This document shows, piece by piece, positions 9,118-20,429 of a stretch of 64,000 nt of DNA. Made by a program: the position numbers and the translations under genes. The notes below the pieces were generated by a model. The model was not told where the DNA came from and did no database searches. It saw only the letters and a list, made by a program, of their open reading frames with translations. Position 1 is the first letter of the stretch, and each line of letters begins with the position of its first letter. Source of the DNA: Saccharina japonica (taxonomy: Eukaryota > Sar > Phaeophyceae > Laminariales > Laminariaceae); the NCBI GenBank assembly GCA_008828725.1, contig MEHQ01001731.1, positions 616,178 through 680,177 on the forward strand, given 5' to 3'.

Positions 9118-9182
9118 CCTAGCAATGCCAGAGAGAGCAGCAGCGACAGACAGGGAAAAAGAGGGGCGGGGCGGGGCGAGGT

Positions 9183-9380
9183 GGGTACTCATGTCATGCA
9201 TGCATGGTCGTAGTCGTATGATAATAGATCCTCTCATCCCTACAAAGCCGGGACCAAGCCCAACAAGCCCATCCTCTAAATAACAGAGTTCGAGGGGGGG
9301 GGGGTTATTATTTTGTTGCTTGCCTTAGTAGTTTGACCATTGACCACGCATCCCTTTCGAGACAGACGGGGGGGGGGCGG
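9183..9380 (-). mobile_element. Fragments of the two C-tailed retroposon families
   Basis: 9183-9255 contains GTACTCATGTCATGCATGCATGG, the 3' end of the second retroposon family. 9310-9380 contains the LINE 3' block GCTTGCCTTAG...CCCTTTCGAGACAGA. Both are in - orientation, and the second is preceded by a G-run at 9294-9303. Confidence 0.6.
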
Positions 9381-9399
9381 GGGGTATCGAAGTTCGATA

Positions 9400-9769
9400 C
9401 ATGGATATATCGACATATCGAACCGAAGACACCTTGTCCTACTCCGAAAGGAACATCCCCCCCCCCCCCTCTCCTCCTCGTTCTCTTACGGGATCATTGG
9501 CTTCCAACGCCAACAACGCACCGACCACTTCCATGTCATGCGCCATGGTGCCCAAAAAGACACAATGCGAGAGCGTTGAGACGACCACCCGACTATCTGT
9601 TCCCAATTTCCCTCTTTGTTGGACGGGGGGGAAGGGGTACAGCGGACGAACAACAAGCAGCTATCACACCGGGTGATATTCGGGGCAATATCCGGCCAAG
9701 AAAGAACTGGGTCCAACGTCTACCAGGTCCTCGTTTGGTATATAGAGTAGGAAGGGTCCCTCTATACAT
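9400..9769. other. No gene seen
   Basis: All frames are partly open, without recognisable domains or splice-bounded exons. A C-run lies at 9459-9468. Confidence 0.4.
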
Positions 9770-10190
9770 AGTGCCGGTGTATATGCGCCAGCCAGCCAAC
9801 AATACCGGCACTATAGCGGCAACCGGCACTACTCCGGGCACTGCCACACTGGTTAATTTCATCTGTGCCAAGCGATTTCACAGGCACTATAGAGGGCAGC
9901 CGGCACTACTCAAACCGGCACTATAGAGGGAACACCACTACTCGTACTGTACTATGGTATGGTATGGTATGTTATGGCATGGCATGGTATGGTATGGTAT
10001 ACTATGGTCTACTCAACCGGCACTATAGAGGGACCACCACTACTCGTACTGTACTATGGTATGGTATGATATGGCATGGTTATGGTATGTTATGTTGATG
10101 GCATGGTATGGTATACTATGGTATGGTATACTATGGTACATACCGCGGTACGGAATGGTATGGTGCAGCACGTATGGTAATGGCACGCTA
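9770..10190. repeat. 'CCGGCACTATAGAGGG' repeat with TATGG satellite
   Basis: Copies of CCGGCACTATAG and CACTACTCGTACTGTAC are interleaved with long ATGGT/TATGG tracts. One block of about 45 bp ending in the TATGG tract occurs twice (9915-9960 and 10015-10065). Related single-copy versions are at 33990-34090 and 47830-48020. Confidence 0.7.
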
Positions 10191-10424
10191 CGTACGAAAT
10201 AGTGGACGCACTCGCACTCAAGATGTTACGAGCTACCGAGGGAACCACCTAACCCCCCCCCCCTTGTCAGGAGTAGAGATGGTGCTGTGAACCACGGCGG
10301 CTAAGCAGGTACCGGGGGGGGGGTCGTCGAAGCGGCGGACTGTTCAATGGCGAGGTGGGATAGGGACGAGGCGAAGAGAAGCTGGCAGCGCCACGTAGCA
10401 GAGGCAGCGCTAAGAACGACGGCA

Positions 10425-10880
10425 AGGTGGGGGGTACTCGGTATTCATGCATGGCCGTAGTCGTATGACCATAGACCCTCGCATCCCTACAATGCCGGGA
10501 CGGAGCATGTCGGGTTTTCACCAACCAGGCAGACATTGCTAGCACCAAGCGCGAAGCGCCGTGAGGTGTTGGGCGAGTCGAATGAAGGGCGAGCTGCATC
10601 CTACTAAAAACCGCCTGTAAGGTCGAGGGGGGGGCTAACTCGTGCCATGAATGGCCTCTTAGTCGTACGGTCATAGACCCCCCCATCCCTACGGTGCCGG
10701 GACGGAGCACGTCGTGTTTTCACCTACCAGGCAGCAGGCATTGATTGCTTGCACCAAGCGCTAAAGGGAAACGTGAGGTGTTACGGCGAGTCGCATGAAG
10801 GCTGACCTGTGCATCCTACAAAGAACTGCTTGCGAGGCGGGACTTTTTTGCATATGGATGCCAGCGTCGAACTGCATTGA
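10425..10880 (-). mobile_element. Two tandem copies of the C-tailed retroposon
   Basis: Two - strand copies, about 10425-10620 and 10630-10880. Each has CATGGCC..AGTCGTA near its 3' end, CGGGACGGAGCA in the middle and CATCCTACT/CATCCTACA at the 5' side. The second keeps more 5' sequence (GCATATGGATG and TTTATTTTCTGGTGTGG). Confidence 0.7.
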
Positions 10881-11231
10881 TTTATTTTCTGGTGTGGCCG
10901 TACTGACACTCCCGTCGACAAAAAGCCAATAATCGCATATCGTGAGCCACGTTTTCCAGTCCGAACATTCAAGTACCAACCTGTTACACGTAGTGCTTCC
11001 CCGAATAATAATACAGTAGTGGGTACCCCGAGTTAAAAACACCCAAGTTAAGAGCATTCTGGAGCTAAGAGCGGTAAAAAAAAAAAAACGGCCTGTCCTG
11101 CCTATATACTAAAAGCTATGTATTGCCCACTACCGATAAGAGCAATACTTCGTATGCAGTTAAGAGCGCCTGTTTCGGTTTGTCACGGTGACTCTCTTAA
11201 ATCGGGATATCCAGTGTACTTCGTATTATAC
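10881..11231. other. No gene seen
   Basis: Holds an A-run at 11076-11087 and nothing recognisable. Confidence 0.4.
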
Positions 11232-11350
11232 CAGGTATTTTACGGAGGACCATAGTAAATAGGACCGAATATCTTAAGTAAAAATAGGTACATATATAGG
11301 TTTTTGAGTGCACCATAGGTCCCCTATTTACTATGGTCTCCCGTGATAGT
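11232..11350. mobile_element. Palindromic MITE, 'GGGGGACCATAGTAAATAGGACC' family
   Basis: The two ends, ACGGAGGACCATAGTAAATA and TATTTACTATGGTCTCCCGT, are inverted repeats around an A/T-rich centre. It is the standard form of a family found at least twelve times in the window, usually about 110-125 bp and flanked by A/T-rich sequence. Confidence 0.8.
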
Positions 11351-11497
11351 TTTTGTTTGTTTGTTTGGCCCTTTTTCTCGGGGGGGGGGGGCGACAGCGC
11401 CAGTACTGACGCTTGACACCGCTTGTCGAAGAGCGTGAGTAGGAATAAGGAGGCGGTATTAATAGATCGTGTGGGCAAGGTTCCACCCCTGGCACAG

Positions 11498-11720
11498 AGC
11501 ATCTACAGATAGATCATCTACAGATCATCCAGATGCTAACCTGCCGTTTCGAGTTGCTGTGCGGGATCTGTATAGCACAGATCCTACCCAGGAAACATGT
11601 GCTATTAATAGTAGATCATCCAGATGAAACGGTTCCCACCCGGCAACCTGAGCTGTACCATACAGATCAGGCATATATCTGCCCTCAAAAATCTAGGTCA
11701 TGATAGGGGGATCGATGATC
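11498..11720. repeat. GATC-rich dispersed repeat
   Basis: Contains CTACAGATAGATCATCTACAG, CTAACCTGCCGTT and CCCAGGAAACATGTGCTA. The same blocks appear at 43755-44285 and, inverted, at 22325-22615. It is a dispersed element whose termini are built from a GATCATCTACAGATA microsatellite. Confidence 0.65.
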
Positions 11721-11785
11721 TATCCGGTGTGTGCAAGCTTCCCGGCTCGAGCACGTACGTACGTAGCTGAGGTGGGAACAAATTA

Positions 11786-12313
11786 CGGGGGACCACAGAC
11801 AGTACTAAATAGGACCTACGGTACGGTACATACAAAAACTATGCATTTCCATATTTTTTCAGGGCCTTCCTCGGGAAAATTCCCGGAGATTGCGGGAATC
11901 GAGTAAATCAACCATATCAAACTAACCAATGCCAAATAACCAATGTTAAAAGCCCCACAAGAAAGACCAAACCACGGCGAATCGAATGACGACGTTTTCT
12001 TTTTGTTACGATGTAGGAGCCGCGGTATGGCCACGGGAATTTTACCACGGGAATTTGCTTTTGAATTCCCGTGGTAAAATTCCCGTGGCCATACCGCGGT
12101 TCCTACTTCGTAAAAATAAATGAAAACGCCATCATTCGATTCGCCGTGGTTTGGTCTTTCTTGTGGTGCTTTTCCATTGTTTATTCCTCCTTGGTTAGTT
12201 TGATATGGTTGATTTACCTCGGTTCCCGAAACGTTCGGGAATTTTCCCGAGGAAGGCCCTGATATTTTTACTACGAGTAACAGAACAACATTAGGTCCTA
12301 TTTACTACGGTCC
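11786..12313. mobile_element. MITE split by insertion of a foldback element
   Basis: The outer ends (ACGGGGGACCACAG...AATAGGACC at 11786-11815 and GGTCCTATTTACTACGGTCC at about 12290) are the 'GGGGGACCATAGTAAATA' MITE. The interior 11860-12261 is a separate 402 bp insertion, described in the next entry. Confidence 0.7.
11860..12261. mobile_element. hAT-like foldback element
   Basis: It starts CAGGGCCTTCCTCGGGAAAA and ends with its inverse, and is palindromic to the middle, where GGCCACGGGAATTTTACCAC is mirrored near 12070. CAGGG-type ends with 8 bp target duplications are typical of hAT transposons. The flanks here are similar A/T strings (TATTTTTT and ATATTTTT), not a perfect duplication. 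No transposase is present. Confidence 0.65.
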
Positions 12314-12363
12314 TCCGGAATAGTATTGCTCTTGAGAATAGCTACATCGAGTACAGGCACCAC

Positions 12364-12497
12364 ATATTATTACGGGGGGGCATAGTAAACACTAGTAAAT
12401 AGGGCCAAATAGTGTTGGTAAAAATAGGGAAATATTTAGGCTTTTTGTGTGTATCGTAGGTTCCTATTTACTAGTATTTACTATGGTCCCCCGTAAT
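12364..12497. mobile_element. Palindromic MITE
   Basis: Same family as 11232-11350, with CATAGTAAACACTAGTAAATA on the left and TATTTACTAGTATTTACTATGG on the right. Each end therefore has an extra partial repeat of the terminal motif. Confidence 0.75.
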
Positions 12498-12883
12498 AGA
12501 GGGGGGGGGGGGCTACGATTTAAGAGAGCTCGATTTAAGAGAAGTTCGGGTTGAAGAGAGGTCAAATGGCTTGGCGTACATGACACCCATTCCGGTTTAA
12601 GAGAAATATCGGTTCAACAGAGGTCTGATAATACAGGGTGGGCTATTGTTGTAATCAGAACCCACGATGGACTCAAAAACTAGGTATACCCCTACTGTAA
12701 GTTTACACAGCACATTGGTTCTGATTACACTATGAATAAGCTTCCCACGTAATAGGCCTGACACGCCCCTCTCTTAAACCGTGCCCCCCCCCCTGTACAG
12801 CAGGGATCCCCTCATATAAGGCGGTATCCCGATATAAGGCGGTCGTAATCGCTTGGCGCCACTGGGGAATTGCACTCAGAGCC
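12498..12883. repeat. 'TTTAAGAGA' repeat block
   Basis: A G-run at 12501-12512 is followed by several CGATTTAAGAGA / CGGTTTAAGAGA motifs. The inverse CTCTTAAACCGTGCCCC lies near 12772-12788. The interior has GTAATCAGAACCCAC and an imperfect inverse (TTGGTTCTGATTAC). The outline is that of a diverged inverted-repeat element related to 15610-15760. 12805-12860 holds two copies of ATATAAGGCGGT. Confidence 0.45.
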
Positions 12884-13167
12884 TTGAATGAATACTGCGG
12901 CTTCCCTCTACAAGGCGGTCATATTGCTCTGGCTGGCACACCACCGCCTTACTGGGGGGGACCCCCTACTGTACTTGTACTCCGTATTACTTTTGCTGTA
13001 GCCTCATTTTCCCCCATTATTTTTTCCTCTTCATCTCCGTCTTTTCTCCAGTGTTTTCTCTGTATCTACGGCTTCCGTCGTGCAAGCAACAGCAAATCCT
13101 TTCCATATGTGGTTATTTCTTGTCCTGCTGTCTTATTGTGCTCTCTTACATACCCCAGCCTGTCCAG

Positions 13168-13333
13168 AACAGGACACCTAATAAGAAACAGGAAACCTTG
13201 TCCAGGCTGGATTTCTTATTCGAGAGAGGGTGCTTTCCACACTATTTTCAAGATAACGACTCCCGAGTATCTTATTTTCCTTCATATCTCAGCCTGGCTT
13301 CCTTGTTAGCCTGTTTCTTGTTAGGTGTCCTGT
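13168..13333. repeat. Inverted repeat pair
   Basis: ACAGGACACCTAATAAGAAA at 13169 and TTTCTTGTTAGGTGTCCTGT near 13313 are the outer parts of an arm of about 42 bp. The arms also share CCAGGCTGG / CCAGCCTGG. The spacer is about 80 bp. Overlapping + frames (12884-13473) are broken up by this symmetry, and I do not treat them as genes. Confidence 0.6.
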
Positions 13334-13539
13334 ACTGTAATATCATACGCCTGTACTGTAATATCATAGGCAATCTTCCAAGGGTATGTGTCCGATTGCC
13401 GCTCTCAGCGCTCTCTACTACTGTACCAGGTATTCGAGAAAACGGTGTGGTAGGGTCTTCTACTGCTGTGTAAGAGACGGATAGAAGTAACCGTAACTCC
13501 ACCCCTAAGCCAATCGGATCCGATCAACTAAGCGTGCGT

Positions 13540-14260
13540 TCGGTAGGGTACGTACCAAAGTCGTATACCGGGAGGAATTTTCTCGGAAAGTGTCCCACCG
13601 AACCCTACCGGAGTGCTCGGTACGGCCGCAATACGTATATATACCCTACCGAACTTTACCGGAGTGTTCGGTACGGCCGCAATACCCTACCGAACATTCC
13701 GGTACGGTTCGGTGCGAACAATACGATACCGGTCTTACACTCCGGTAAGTTCGGTACGACCTCAGTAGATACCGGTACACGACACGCTTTTAAAAGGGAT
13801 TTACACTACTGTACTTCGTATATCGCATAACGGGGGGATTTGCCTACCCGACCAAAGTTGTTCGGTACGGCCACAATACCCTACAGAACTTCACCAGAGA
13901 GTTTTGTACGGCCGCAATACCCTACCGAACATTCTGGTAAGGTTCGGTACGACCTTAACATATACAGGTACACGACAAACTTTGTTAAGGGTATTATACT
14001 ATATCGCGTAACGGGGGGATTTGTGTACCCTACCGAAGTGGTTCGGTACGGCCACAATACCCTACCGAACTTTACCAGAGTGTTCGGTACGGTCGCAACA
14101 CCCTACCGAACATTCCGGTACGGTTCGGTACGAACCCGACACCGGTACCCGACACTTCGGTACGTTCGGTACATCAATACCAAGTACCCGACACTTTGGT
14201 AACTTCGGTACGCTCACCAAAAATACCCCGGGAATCGGTAAAAACCCTACCGAACATAAA
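13540..14260. repeat. 'CCCTACCGAAC..TTCGGTACGG' complex repeat
   Basis: Many irregular copies of CCCTACCGAAC, CGGAGTGTTCGGTACGG and GCCGCAATACC are arranged as three larger blocks starting near 13590, 13845 and 14025. A related block is at 36980-37170. Open frames on both strands reflect the repeat and show no coding signal. Confidence 0.7.
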
Positions 14261-14473
14261 CATACCCTTGCAATCAACCATTGATTTCGTACCATCAAGT
14301 ATTAACTCGTATGATAGTGCCTTATTTTGTCTCAGAGTGTGCGCCGGTATGATACCATTTTCTCGAGTACGGTGGGTAACCCGATTTAAGAGCACTCCGT
14401 GAGAAGCGGAAACGCGCGCTATTAACTACATATTGATCTTATCTACTGTAGATACGTATAGTGAACAATAAAT

Positions 14474-14728
14474 TAGGGCTGGGCACTGGCACAGCAGTAT
14501 GTACTGGCAGTAGAAATCTACTGACAATGGTAGCCTACTGATTGACCCGGCCAGTGAATTTGCCAGTAGTTTTTTTCTAGAAACACGCCATGTTCTAGTG
14601 CGGAAACCCACCAAAGGCGTTTCAGAAGGAGAGAGGAGAGACGCTATACCGCTGCGATCCAGCATACACTGATTGATTTTGACGACAGTATAATCGCAAC
14701 TGACTGAGTCAGCCAGTGCCCAGCCCTA
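14474..14728. mobile_element. Short TIR element, 'GGGCTGGGCACTGGC' family
   Basis: 255 bp bounded by TAGGGCTGGGCACTGGC and GCCAGTGCCCAGCCCTA, a near-perfect inverted repeat with TA at each edge. It shares AACTGACTGAGTCAG and TTTTGACGACAGTATAAT with the inverted copy at 24-297. It is non-autonomous. Confidence 0.75.
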
Positions 14729-15006
14729 TGATACAATAAATAGCTTTTTAGTATAGGTGGGACAAACCGTTCGGACCGCTCTTAGCCCGTTTAGGCATGC
14801 GGCTTATTAGGACAGCAGTCCCGCTGTGGGGACAAAACACTTTAAATTAGAGTCAAACTTAAGTGTATGCACGTGTGCTGAAGCAATGCAGTACTAAAAA
14901 GGGCAACCACTTTAATGGGACATACCACTTGTATATAGTGTGGAACACTATTTTTTAGTACGTAGCGTAAGGATTAACTCCAGGTTTTTCTGAGAATTTT
15001 CGTATC
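14729..15006. other. Diverged hairpin-element remnant
   Basis: 14806-14840 carries GGACAGCAGTCCCGCTGTGGGGACAAA. It resembles one arm of the 100 bp hairpin units at 20029-20338. Nothing else recognised. Confidence 0.35.
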
Positions 15007-15342
15007 TTGGGCGCTCTTAACTCTCGCGAAGATGCCGGTGGGAGGCCGAGAGAGAGGCGGAGGCCGCGAGAGAGGAAGGTACGGGTTCATGGGGAAAGCA
15101 CGGACAAAGAGGTGGAGGCACCAACGAGGGCGGTGGCGGTGGTGGCGGTGGCGGCGCGGCCGCGGTCGCACGTGGCGATGGCAGCAGCAGCAGTAGCAGC
15201 AGTGTGCCTCCATCCGCCATCCGTAGCGTCGTTTTATAACGAACAACTCACACACAAAGAGAGAAGAGAGATCAAAATTGAGCAATACTTGGGAGACCCG
15301 AGCATCCCAACGGCATTCATATTGCACCGCTGTACCGGGTGA
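15007..15342 (+). CDS. Hypothetical exon ending at a strong donor (doubtful)
   Basis: An open frame of about 110 codons runs into an excellent donor, GTGAGTACG at 15340. The first half is Arg/Ala/Val-rich and overlaps GGTGGCG and CAG repeats. The second half (FYNEQLTHKERREIKIEQYL) looks like ordinary protein. I do not recognise a family and found no partner exons, and the alternative frames across the repeat are also open. Confidence 0.2.
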   Translation: MGALNSREDAGGRPRERRRPRERKVRVHGESTDKEVEAPTRAVAVVAVAARPRSHVAMAAAAVAAVCLHPPSVASFYNEQLTHKERREIKIEQYLGDPSIPTAFILHRCTG

Positions 15343-15609
15343 GTACGTAGACCAAGGACGTCGGGAGTCAGGAGACGCGTACCGGGTATATTATGTTGTA
15401 GGATTAGGAATCAGGACAGACACTGGGTGTACTGATGTAGTTGGGTAAAAAGAACGCGTTTCATGTGAAGACAACACACACATTGCTTTCGTAGACCAAA
15501 ATCAGGGATATGATAGCAGCACTAATATGCAAACTACGTACGTAGTGGTATGTATATAGGAGGAGTAAAGGTACCACTGCTGTGTGATAACTGCGGTACG
15601 AGCGCAGTG

Positions 15610-15760
15610 GGGGCGACACACGGTTTAAGAGAGTTGAGCATCGCTCGGCACACCTGTTTCCTGTCTCGCCAGAATCATTTGTTCTATATAGGAAGACGAG
15701 ACAGGAGTACGAGTGCCACCCGATGCTTAAGGAACCCTCTTAAACCGAACCCCCCACCTC
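15610..15760. repeat. Foldback element
   Basis: Arms GGTTTAAGAGAGTTGAGCATCG and CGATGCTTAAGGAACCCTCTTAAACC are inverted. The centre pairs CTGTCTCGCC with GACGAGACAG. The TTTAAGAGA motif links it to 12498-12883. Confidence 0.6.
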
Positions 15761-16926
15761 GACATCATTATTGATGGGCAAAAGCTACCAAGTACCAGAT
15801 ACTACCTGGTATTGCTGTAGTATACCCTTGGTATACCTGGTATATATTTTCATACTGGTACGTAGGCCACTACTATCAAATGCACCGCGGGAGCGGGACG
15901 CCCCATCCCCCAAGGCCAAAGGACACTAAAATGCTGTCGCTTACTCGTGGTATCATACGTATCATATGTTCCTGGTATGGTATACGTCGTACGGGAAACC
16001 AGGTCTGCCGATGTCTGTACCTGTATATAACAGAATGTCTCGCTACTCGCCACAAAAAGCCAACGCTATGATACAACAACAGCGGACAGCAGCAGTACGA
16101 GTACTATTAATAGTAGGGGTTCCGAGCGACGATGGAAGCTTCAAAATTGTCAGAAATTGAAAAATTGGACCACAACTTGACCTGCCAGAGGTATCATTTT
16201 TTGAGGTATATATGTACGAGTACGAGTATAGGTATTGCATCGCCGAATAAAATCTCCTTTTCTGCTGTATCTGAGATGATAGTTACTGCTGAAGTACAGT
16301 AGTTACAACAGTGCCAGTTGATTGGTGCCGGCTGCTGGCCACGCCGAGCACATCGCCGAAGAAATCGCTTGACCACATATGTACTGGGTACGAGTGAGTA
16401 CCTGGGGCACAGCAGCAGTACGTACGGGGTTCCTCGTAACCAGGTGTGGTATACGATACGTGTTGTGTGCGTGGTAGTGCCGTCTGCCGCTACGTGTAGT
16501 ACCGGTATTGCTGGCTGGAGCACACCCACACCACTACTCGTACTATTAACACTGCTGTACTCGTAAATTGGATGAAGAATCAGCACGGACACTGGGTGTG
16601 CTCGATGTCGACGGCGGTCCTGCTGTACAGCCAATTGGGTGCCGCAGAAGGACGAAACCATGCTGAACATCGCAGACACATCAATCGTAGGACGAACAGG
16701 TTCACATCAAGCATTGTCGTTGATGTTTATTTACACGAAGAAATATTTAGACCCCCAAGCAAGATTATACACATTACGTACAACATGGAGGCAGGCGATT
16801 CGAAATTCGAAAACCAACGCACCCTACAGGCCCCTTCTAATATTAGCCGAGACGCGGCCTACCTACACGGCGCTGAGACGGGCAATTCAGTGCTGCTGCG
16901 TAGTGCACGACCGAATATATACTCGC

Positions 16927-16960
<34 letters not shown>

Positions 16961-17579
16961 TGAGCAGAAAGCAGCGCTGACGAACAGTCTGTAGAGCTCT
17001 GGTCCCGGCCGCACACACACAAAGACACCAAAGTCCATGCATGCATCGCACTTTTTTAACACCAAGCTACGTACGCGCTCGTACAGCACACAGCGGGGCA
17101 GGCAGGGCGTTGTCGAGGGGGGGTTGGGCAACAAGCACTGAGTCGCGCCACGCAAGAGGCACACTCTAAGGAAGCCTAGGCGTTAGCGACGACCGATGCG
17201 TTCGGCAGGCTTTGTACTCCTGCGAGCGAGCACGAGTAAGAGTACTGCTGTACGAGTACAACTCGGCTGCGCGTGGTGCTGTGACCAACGGAGAGCAGCA
17301 GCAGCAGTGCTGCTGCTCTTGCTGCCGCTGAGTGCGATGCTATATACGACGAGCATTGCGGTTACCCAACGACGGAGGAAACATAACCTGCCACCAGCAG
17401 AGGCGCGCCGCGCTCCACGCACTTCCATCTCCGACGCTCGGAATATAAGCTAACCGGCTGAGCTGCTGCCCGAGTGTGCTTGATCAGATTTGGGAGTGGT
17501 CTGCTGCTGGTGTTCGGTTCGGACGATCAGCGTCGAATCCAACGCCATCTCAGCATCCTCGAAGAACTTTTTTGCCTTT
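15761..17579. other. Intergenic DNA with CAG microsatellites
   Basis: No gene recognised. 16570-16620 holds the dispersed motif GACACTGGGTGTGCTCGATG (family at 41641-41745). 16927-16958 is a (CAG)10 run and 17290-17330 a mirrored CAG/CTG cluster. Several 60-160 codon frames overlap these runs and are not supported. Confidence 0.45.
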
Positions 17580-17664
17580 ATACCGCTATGTCCGGAAATA
17601 TAAGTACCATTTAATATGAACATGAATGACCGATAGGTTCTTATATTTTCGGACAGAGCTACAG
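17580..17664. mobile_element. Stowaway-like MITE
   Basis: The ends TATGTCCGGAAATATAAG and CTTATATTTTCGGACAGAG are inverted repeats. The motif GTCC-AAATATAAG is close to the terminal consensus of Stowaway (Tc1/mariner) MITEs. It is one of five copies in this window. Confidence 0.65.
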
Positions 17665-19404
17665 GCTTTTACGCGGCAAGTTCGTAATTTTTCCACTGAC
17701 TTTGACAAAACACGATACATTCAACGGCGGCCTGTGACTTGCGGTATTTGTCGATGTTTCCCCCTTGAAGACCATGCCTCAAGCGCGTCAAGGAGAGAGG
17801 CAGGCAACGCTTACCTGGCGTATGGGCCATGGGTGTCTCGGCGGCTCGGGGTTGGCTCCTTCTCCATTGTCACTGAGCGTACAGGACCTCCGCCTGATGT
17901 AGTGGCAAGAGGGATTTGAGCAAAATGACCTTGTTTGACATTTTTGATTTTGAGATTTTGAGCATTTTCATTGGTTGGGAGTTCGTGGATGGTCTGCGGC
18001 ATGTATGAAATTCGAATTCGAAGTTGCTGGATTTTTTACGAACTTGATCGGCGACGGATGCAGCTGAGAGTGTGGCCGTGTTTGGCTCATGGCAAAAGGC
18101 AGCCCGTAGCCCCATCGTAAAGGTGAGCAATCGTTGGAGAGACACAGTCAGTACTGCTGCATACTGCGTGAACCGCCAGAACAGAACTATCAAATCTCCA
18201 AGGGTCTTAGATCTCCGAAAATCTCCAAAATCTACGTCGAAAATGGAGTTCCAGTAGCTGCGATAGCTTTTCTGTGACAAAAAGGAGTTGAAACCGTCAG
18301 TTTCTCTCCGAGTCGCGAGTAGCCGCCACACTCGAGACTCGAGATCTCGAGATACTCTTCACCCCAGAAGTACTCGCCCCCGCCTTACAGCGCTGGAAGC
18401 AAAGGCATACCCAAGGACGAGGGGTAGCCTTCGACGTTCACGCCAGTTCGCGTCCTCCGGTGTCCGAATTGGATCCGGGGACAGCTTGTTTGTCCTTCGA
18501 AAAACGGTTGTGGGCGGCGGCGAAAACTGACATCCAGCCCAGACTGCAACGAGTAGCTCTCGCTCGGGCTGCGCTTCCACAGAACTGCAGTGAGCGCCTA
18601 CGCACTGCCGGCCGCTACGATATAAGACGGCCTTGAAGCCTTGCTGCTTGGGCGAGGAGGGGTGGTACACTGGGAGTGCTTCAGCTGTTCAGGAAACCCA
18701 GCGAGGGCTATCGTCATGTCTCGCCCCGGGAAGGACACGTGTGGGCCGATGAGTCGGTGGGTGTGTGTGATGGATGTTGATGTGTTGCTCACGGAGCGGT
18801 TAAAATGTGTGCATACGAGTACTCGCAGAGACCGTTCGGTTAGCCTCGGAAGCCCTCTCGGTGCGTTGCACGGCCCAGGGCTCTGATCTCGTGCGAACGT
18901 CTCCGTACGTATGCAACTCATGAGTGTGACCAGAACACCATGTGGTCGTAAAACCTTACCAGGTAAAACGTGCTATTAATAGTGCAGTACGATACTCGTA
19001 TGTACCAGTCGTGCGTCGTAGGGCTCGCAATACCTGCTCAGCTTGATATTTTCACTACGTATGCAGCACATCAGGCGAGATAGAATGCCATCATAATCAA
19101 ACATCAAGCGAGATGGATCTACAGATAGATGCGATCATCAGCGTAATAACGTATCCCAGGCATTGCGCCAGATCAAACGCTGGAGGAGTCACCCCCTCTG
19201 CTTGTTTCAAGGGCAGCCTGCCTGCTCTTTCGTTTTCATGCATGACCGTATCGGACCTGTGTACTCATACTGGTACAAACTCATTTACGGTATACCGTAT
19301 ATAACATTCTGATATTTTTGTTGTACATACCGGAGATTGTCATGATGCAGACAACGAGGGTTGTTCGTACTCGTATATACTACCAGTACGTACGCATTAA
19401 GGGA
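17665..19404. other. No gene confidently seen
   Basis: Frames of 80-150 codons exist on both strands (for example 17870-18331 on - and 18598-18921 on -). They overlap one another, and I recognise no family, domain or splice-consistent exon. 18325-18355 is a CTCGAGA run. Confidence 0.35.
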
Positions 19405-19515
19405 GCGTAGTAAATTGGGGTCACCGTACAGACAAAAACCTACCAGGTATATCTTTACCTACCAGGTATTTTTACCAACAATATGTGGTACTATTTACTA
19501 TGCCCCCCCGTAAAT
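19405..19515. mobile_element. Palindromic MITE (diverged)
   Basis: GCGTAGTAAATTGGGGTC on the left and TACTATTTACTATGCCCCCCCG on the right identify the 'ACCATAGTAAATAGGACC' family. ACCAGGTAT occurs twice inside. Confidence 0.65.
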
Positions 19516-19789
19516 ACACTATTAAATAGTACCAGGTATCCCTTTTAGTACTGCACTCTAATTCCAAGATAAGCCTAAATCTGACTATAATTCCAAGTGT
19601 TTTGTCCTCACAGCGGGACTGCAGTCCTAAAGGCCTCGCAAGGCGTTTCGGGCTCGAGAGGGAAACCTCCCCCGGGGGAAAATGCCGATTGCATAAAGCG
19701 TCGGCTACACGAAGCAGTCCATTAATAGGCTTTCTGGGGTATATAGCGGTGCGCGTCCCGGTACTGCAAAGTAAGGAGCCGTAAGACTC

Positions 19790-19935
19790 GAGCCCCATCA
19801 TGGTTGACACTTGCGATGCCGTGCATCGTGGTTGATACTCGTAAAAAGCCGCGCATTATGGCGATGCTTGCGCTCTACCGCGCATCATGGCGATGCCTAT
19901 TTCAATGCCGCGCATCGTGGTGATACTTGCAGTGT
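19790..19935. repeat. Degenerate 'GCCGCGCATCATGGCGATGCTTGC' tandem repeat
   Basis: About five imperfect copies of a unit of 24-36 bp with the core CGCGCATCATGGCGATG. It is followed by a diverged single hairpin-element arm and then the 100 bp array. Confidence 0.6.
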
Positions 19936-20028
19936 CACACACTCTTCCTATAGACGTGTGCAACGATAGAGGAAGAGGTATACCTTTTTTTGGCTGAAGC
20001 ATTTTCTGAATGACGGGGGGCTCCTTAA

Positions 20029-20338
20029 CCCTCATAGGACTGGAGTCCCGTTTTGGGGACAAATTACTTAGAATTTGAGCGGTTTGTCCCCAAAACGGGA
20101 CTGCAGTCCTAAAAGGGTTATAACCCAAAATCGACGGAACTGGAGTCCCGTTTTGGGGACAAATTACTTAGAATTTGAGCGGTTTGTCCCCAAAACGGGA
20201 CTGCAGTCCTAAAAGGGTTATAACCCAACATCGTCGGAACTGGAGTCCCGTTTTGGGGACAAATTACTTAGAATTTGAGCGGTTTGTCCCCAAAACGGGA
20301 CTGCAGTTCTAAAAGGGTTAACCCCCCATAATCGTCGG
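20029..20338. repeat. Three tandem 100 bp hairpin units
   Basis: TGGAGTCCCGTTTTGGGGAC starts at 20041, 20141 and 20241, exactly 100 bp apart. Within each unit it is followed about 30 bp later by its inverse, GTCCCCAAAACGGGACTGCA. Each unit can therefore form a near-perfect stem. The copies differ at only a few bases, implying recent amplification. The arm resembles the TTAA-type MITE at 63902-63990. Confidence 0.85.
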
Positions 20339-20429
20339 AATTTTATTTTTGTGGTGCAATATTATTCATTTTTTACTTAAGCCCATGGGACTGTCCATCG
20401 GGTGTATAACACTTGTGGTTTCCTCCATA

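Noticed and set aside
12884..13473. Two overlapping + frames of about 140 codons
   Set aside because: They contain a 42 bp inverted repeat and a duplicated TGTACTGTAATATCATA; they look like repeat DNA, not a gene.
16859..17164. Frames over the CAG run (poly-Ser, poly-Ala, poly-Cys/Leu)
   Set aside because: Every frame of the microsatellite is open; no exon borders or recognisable domain.
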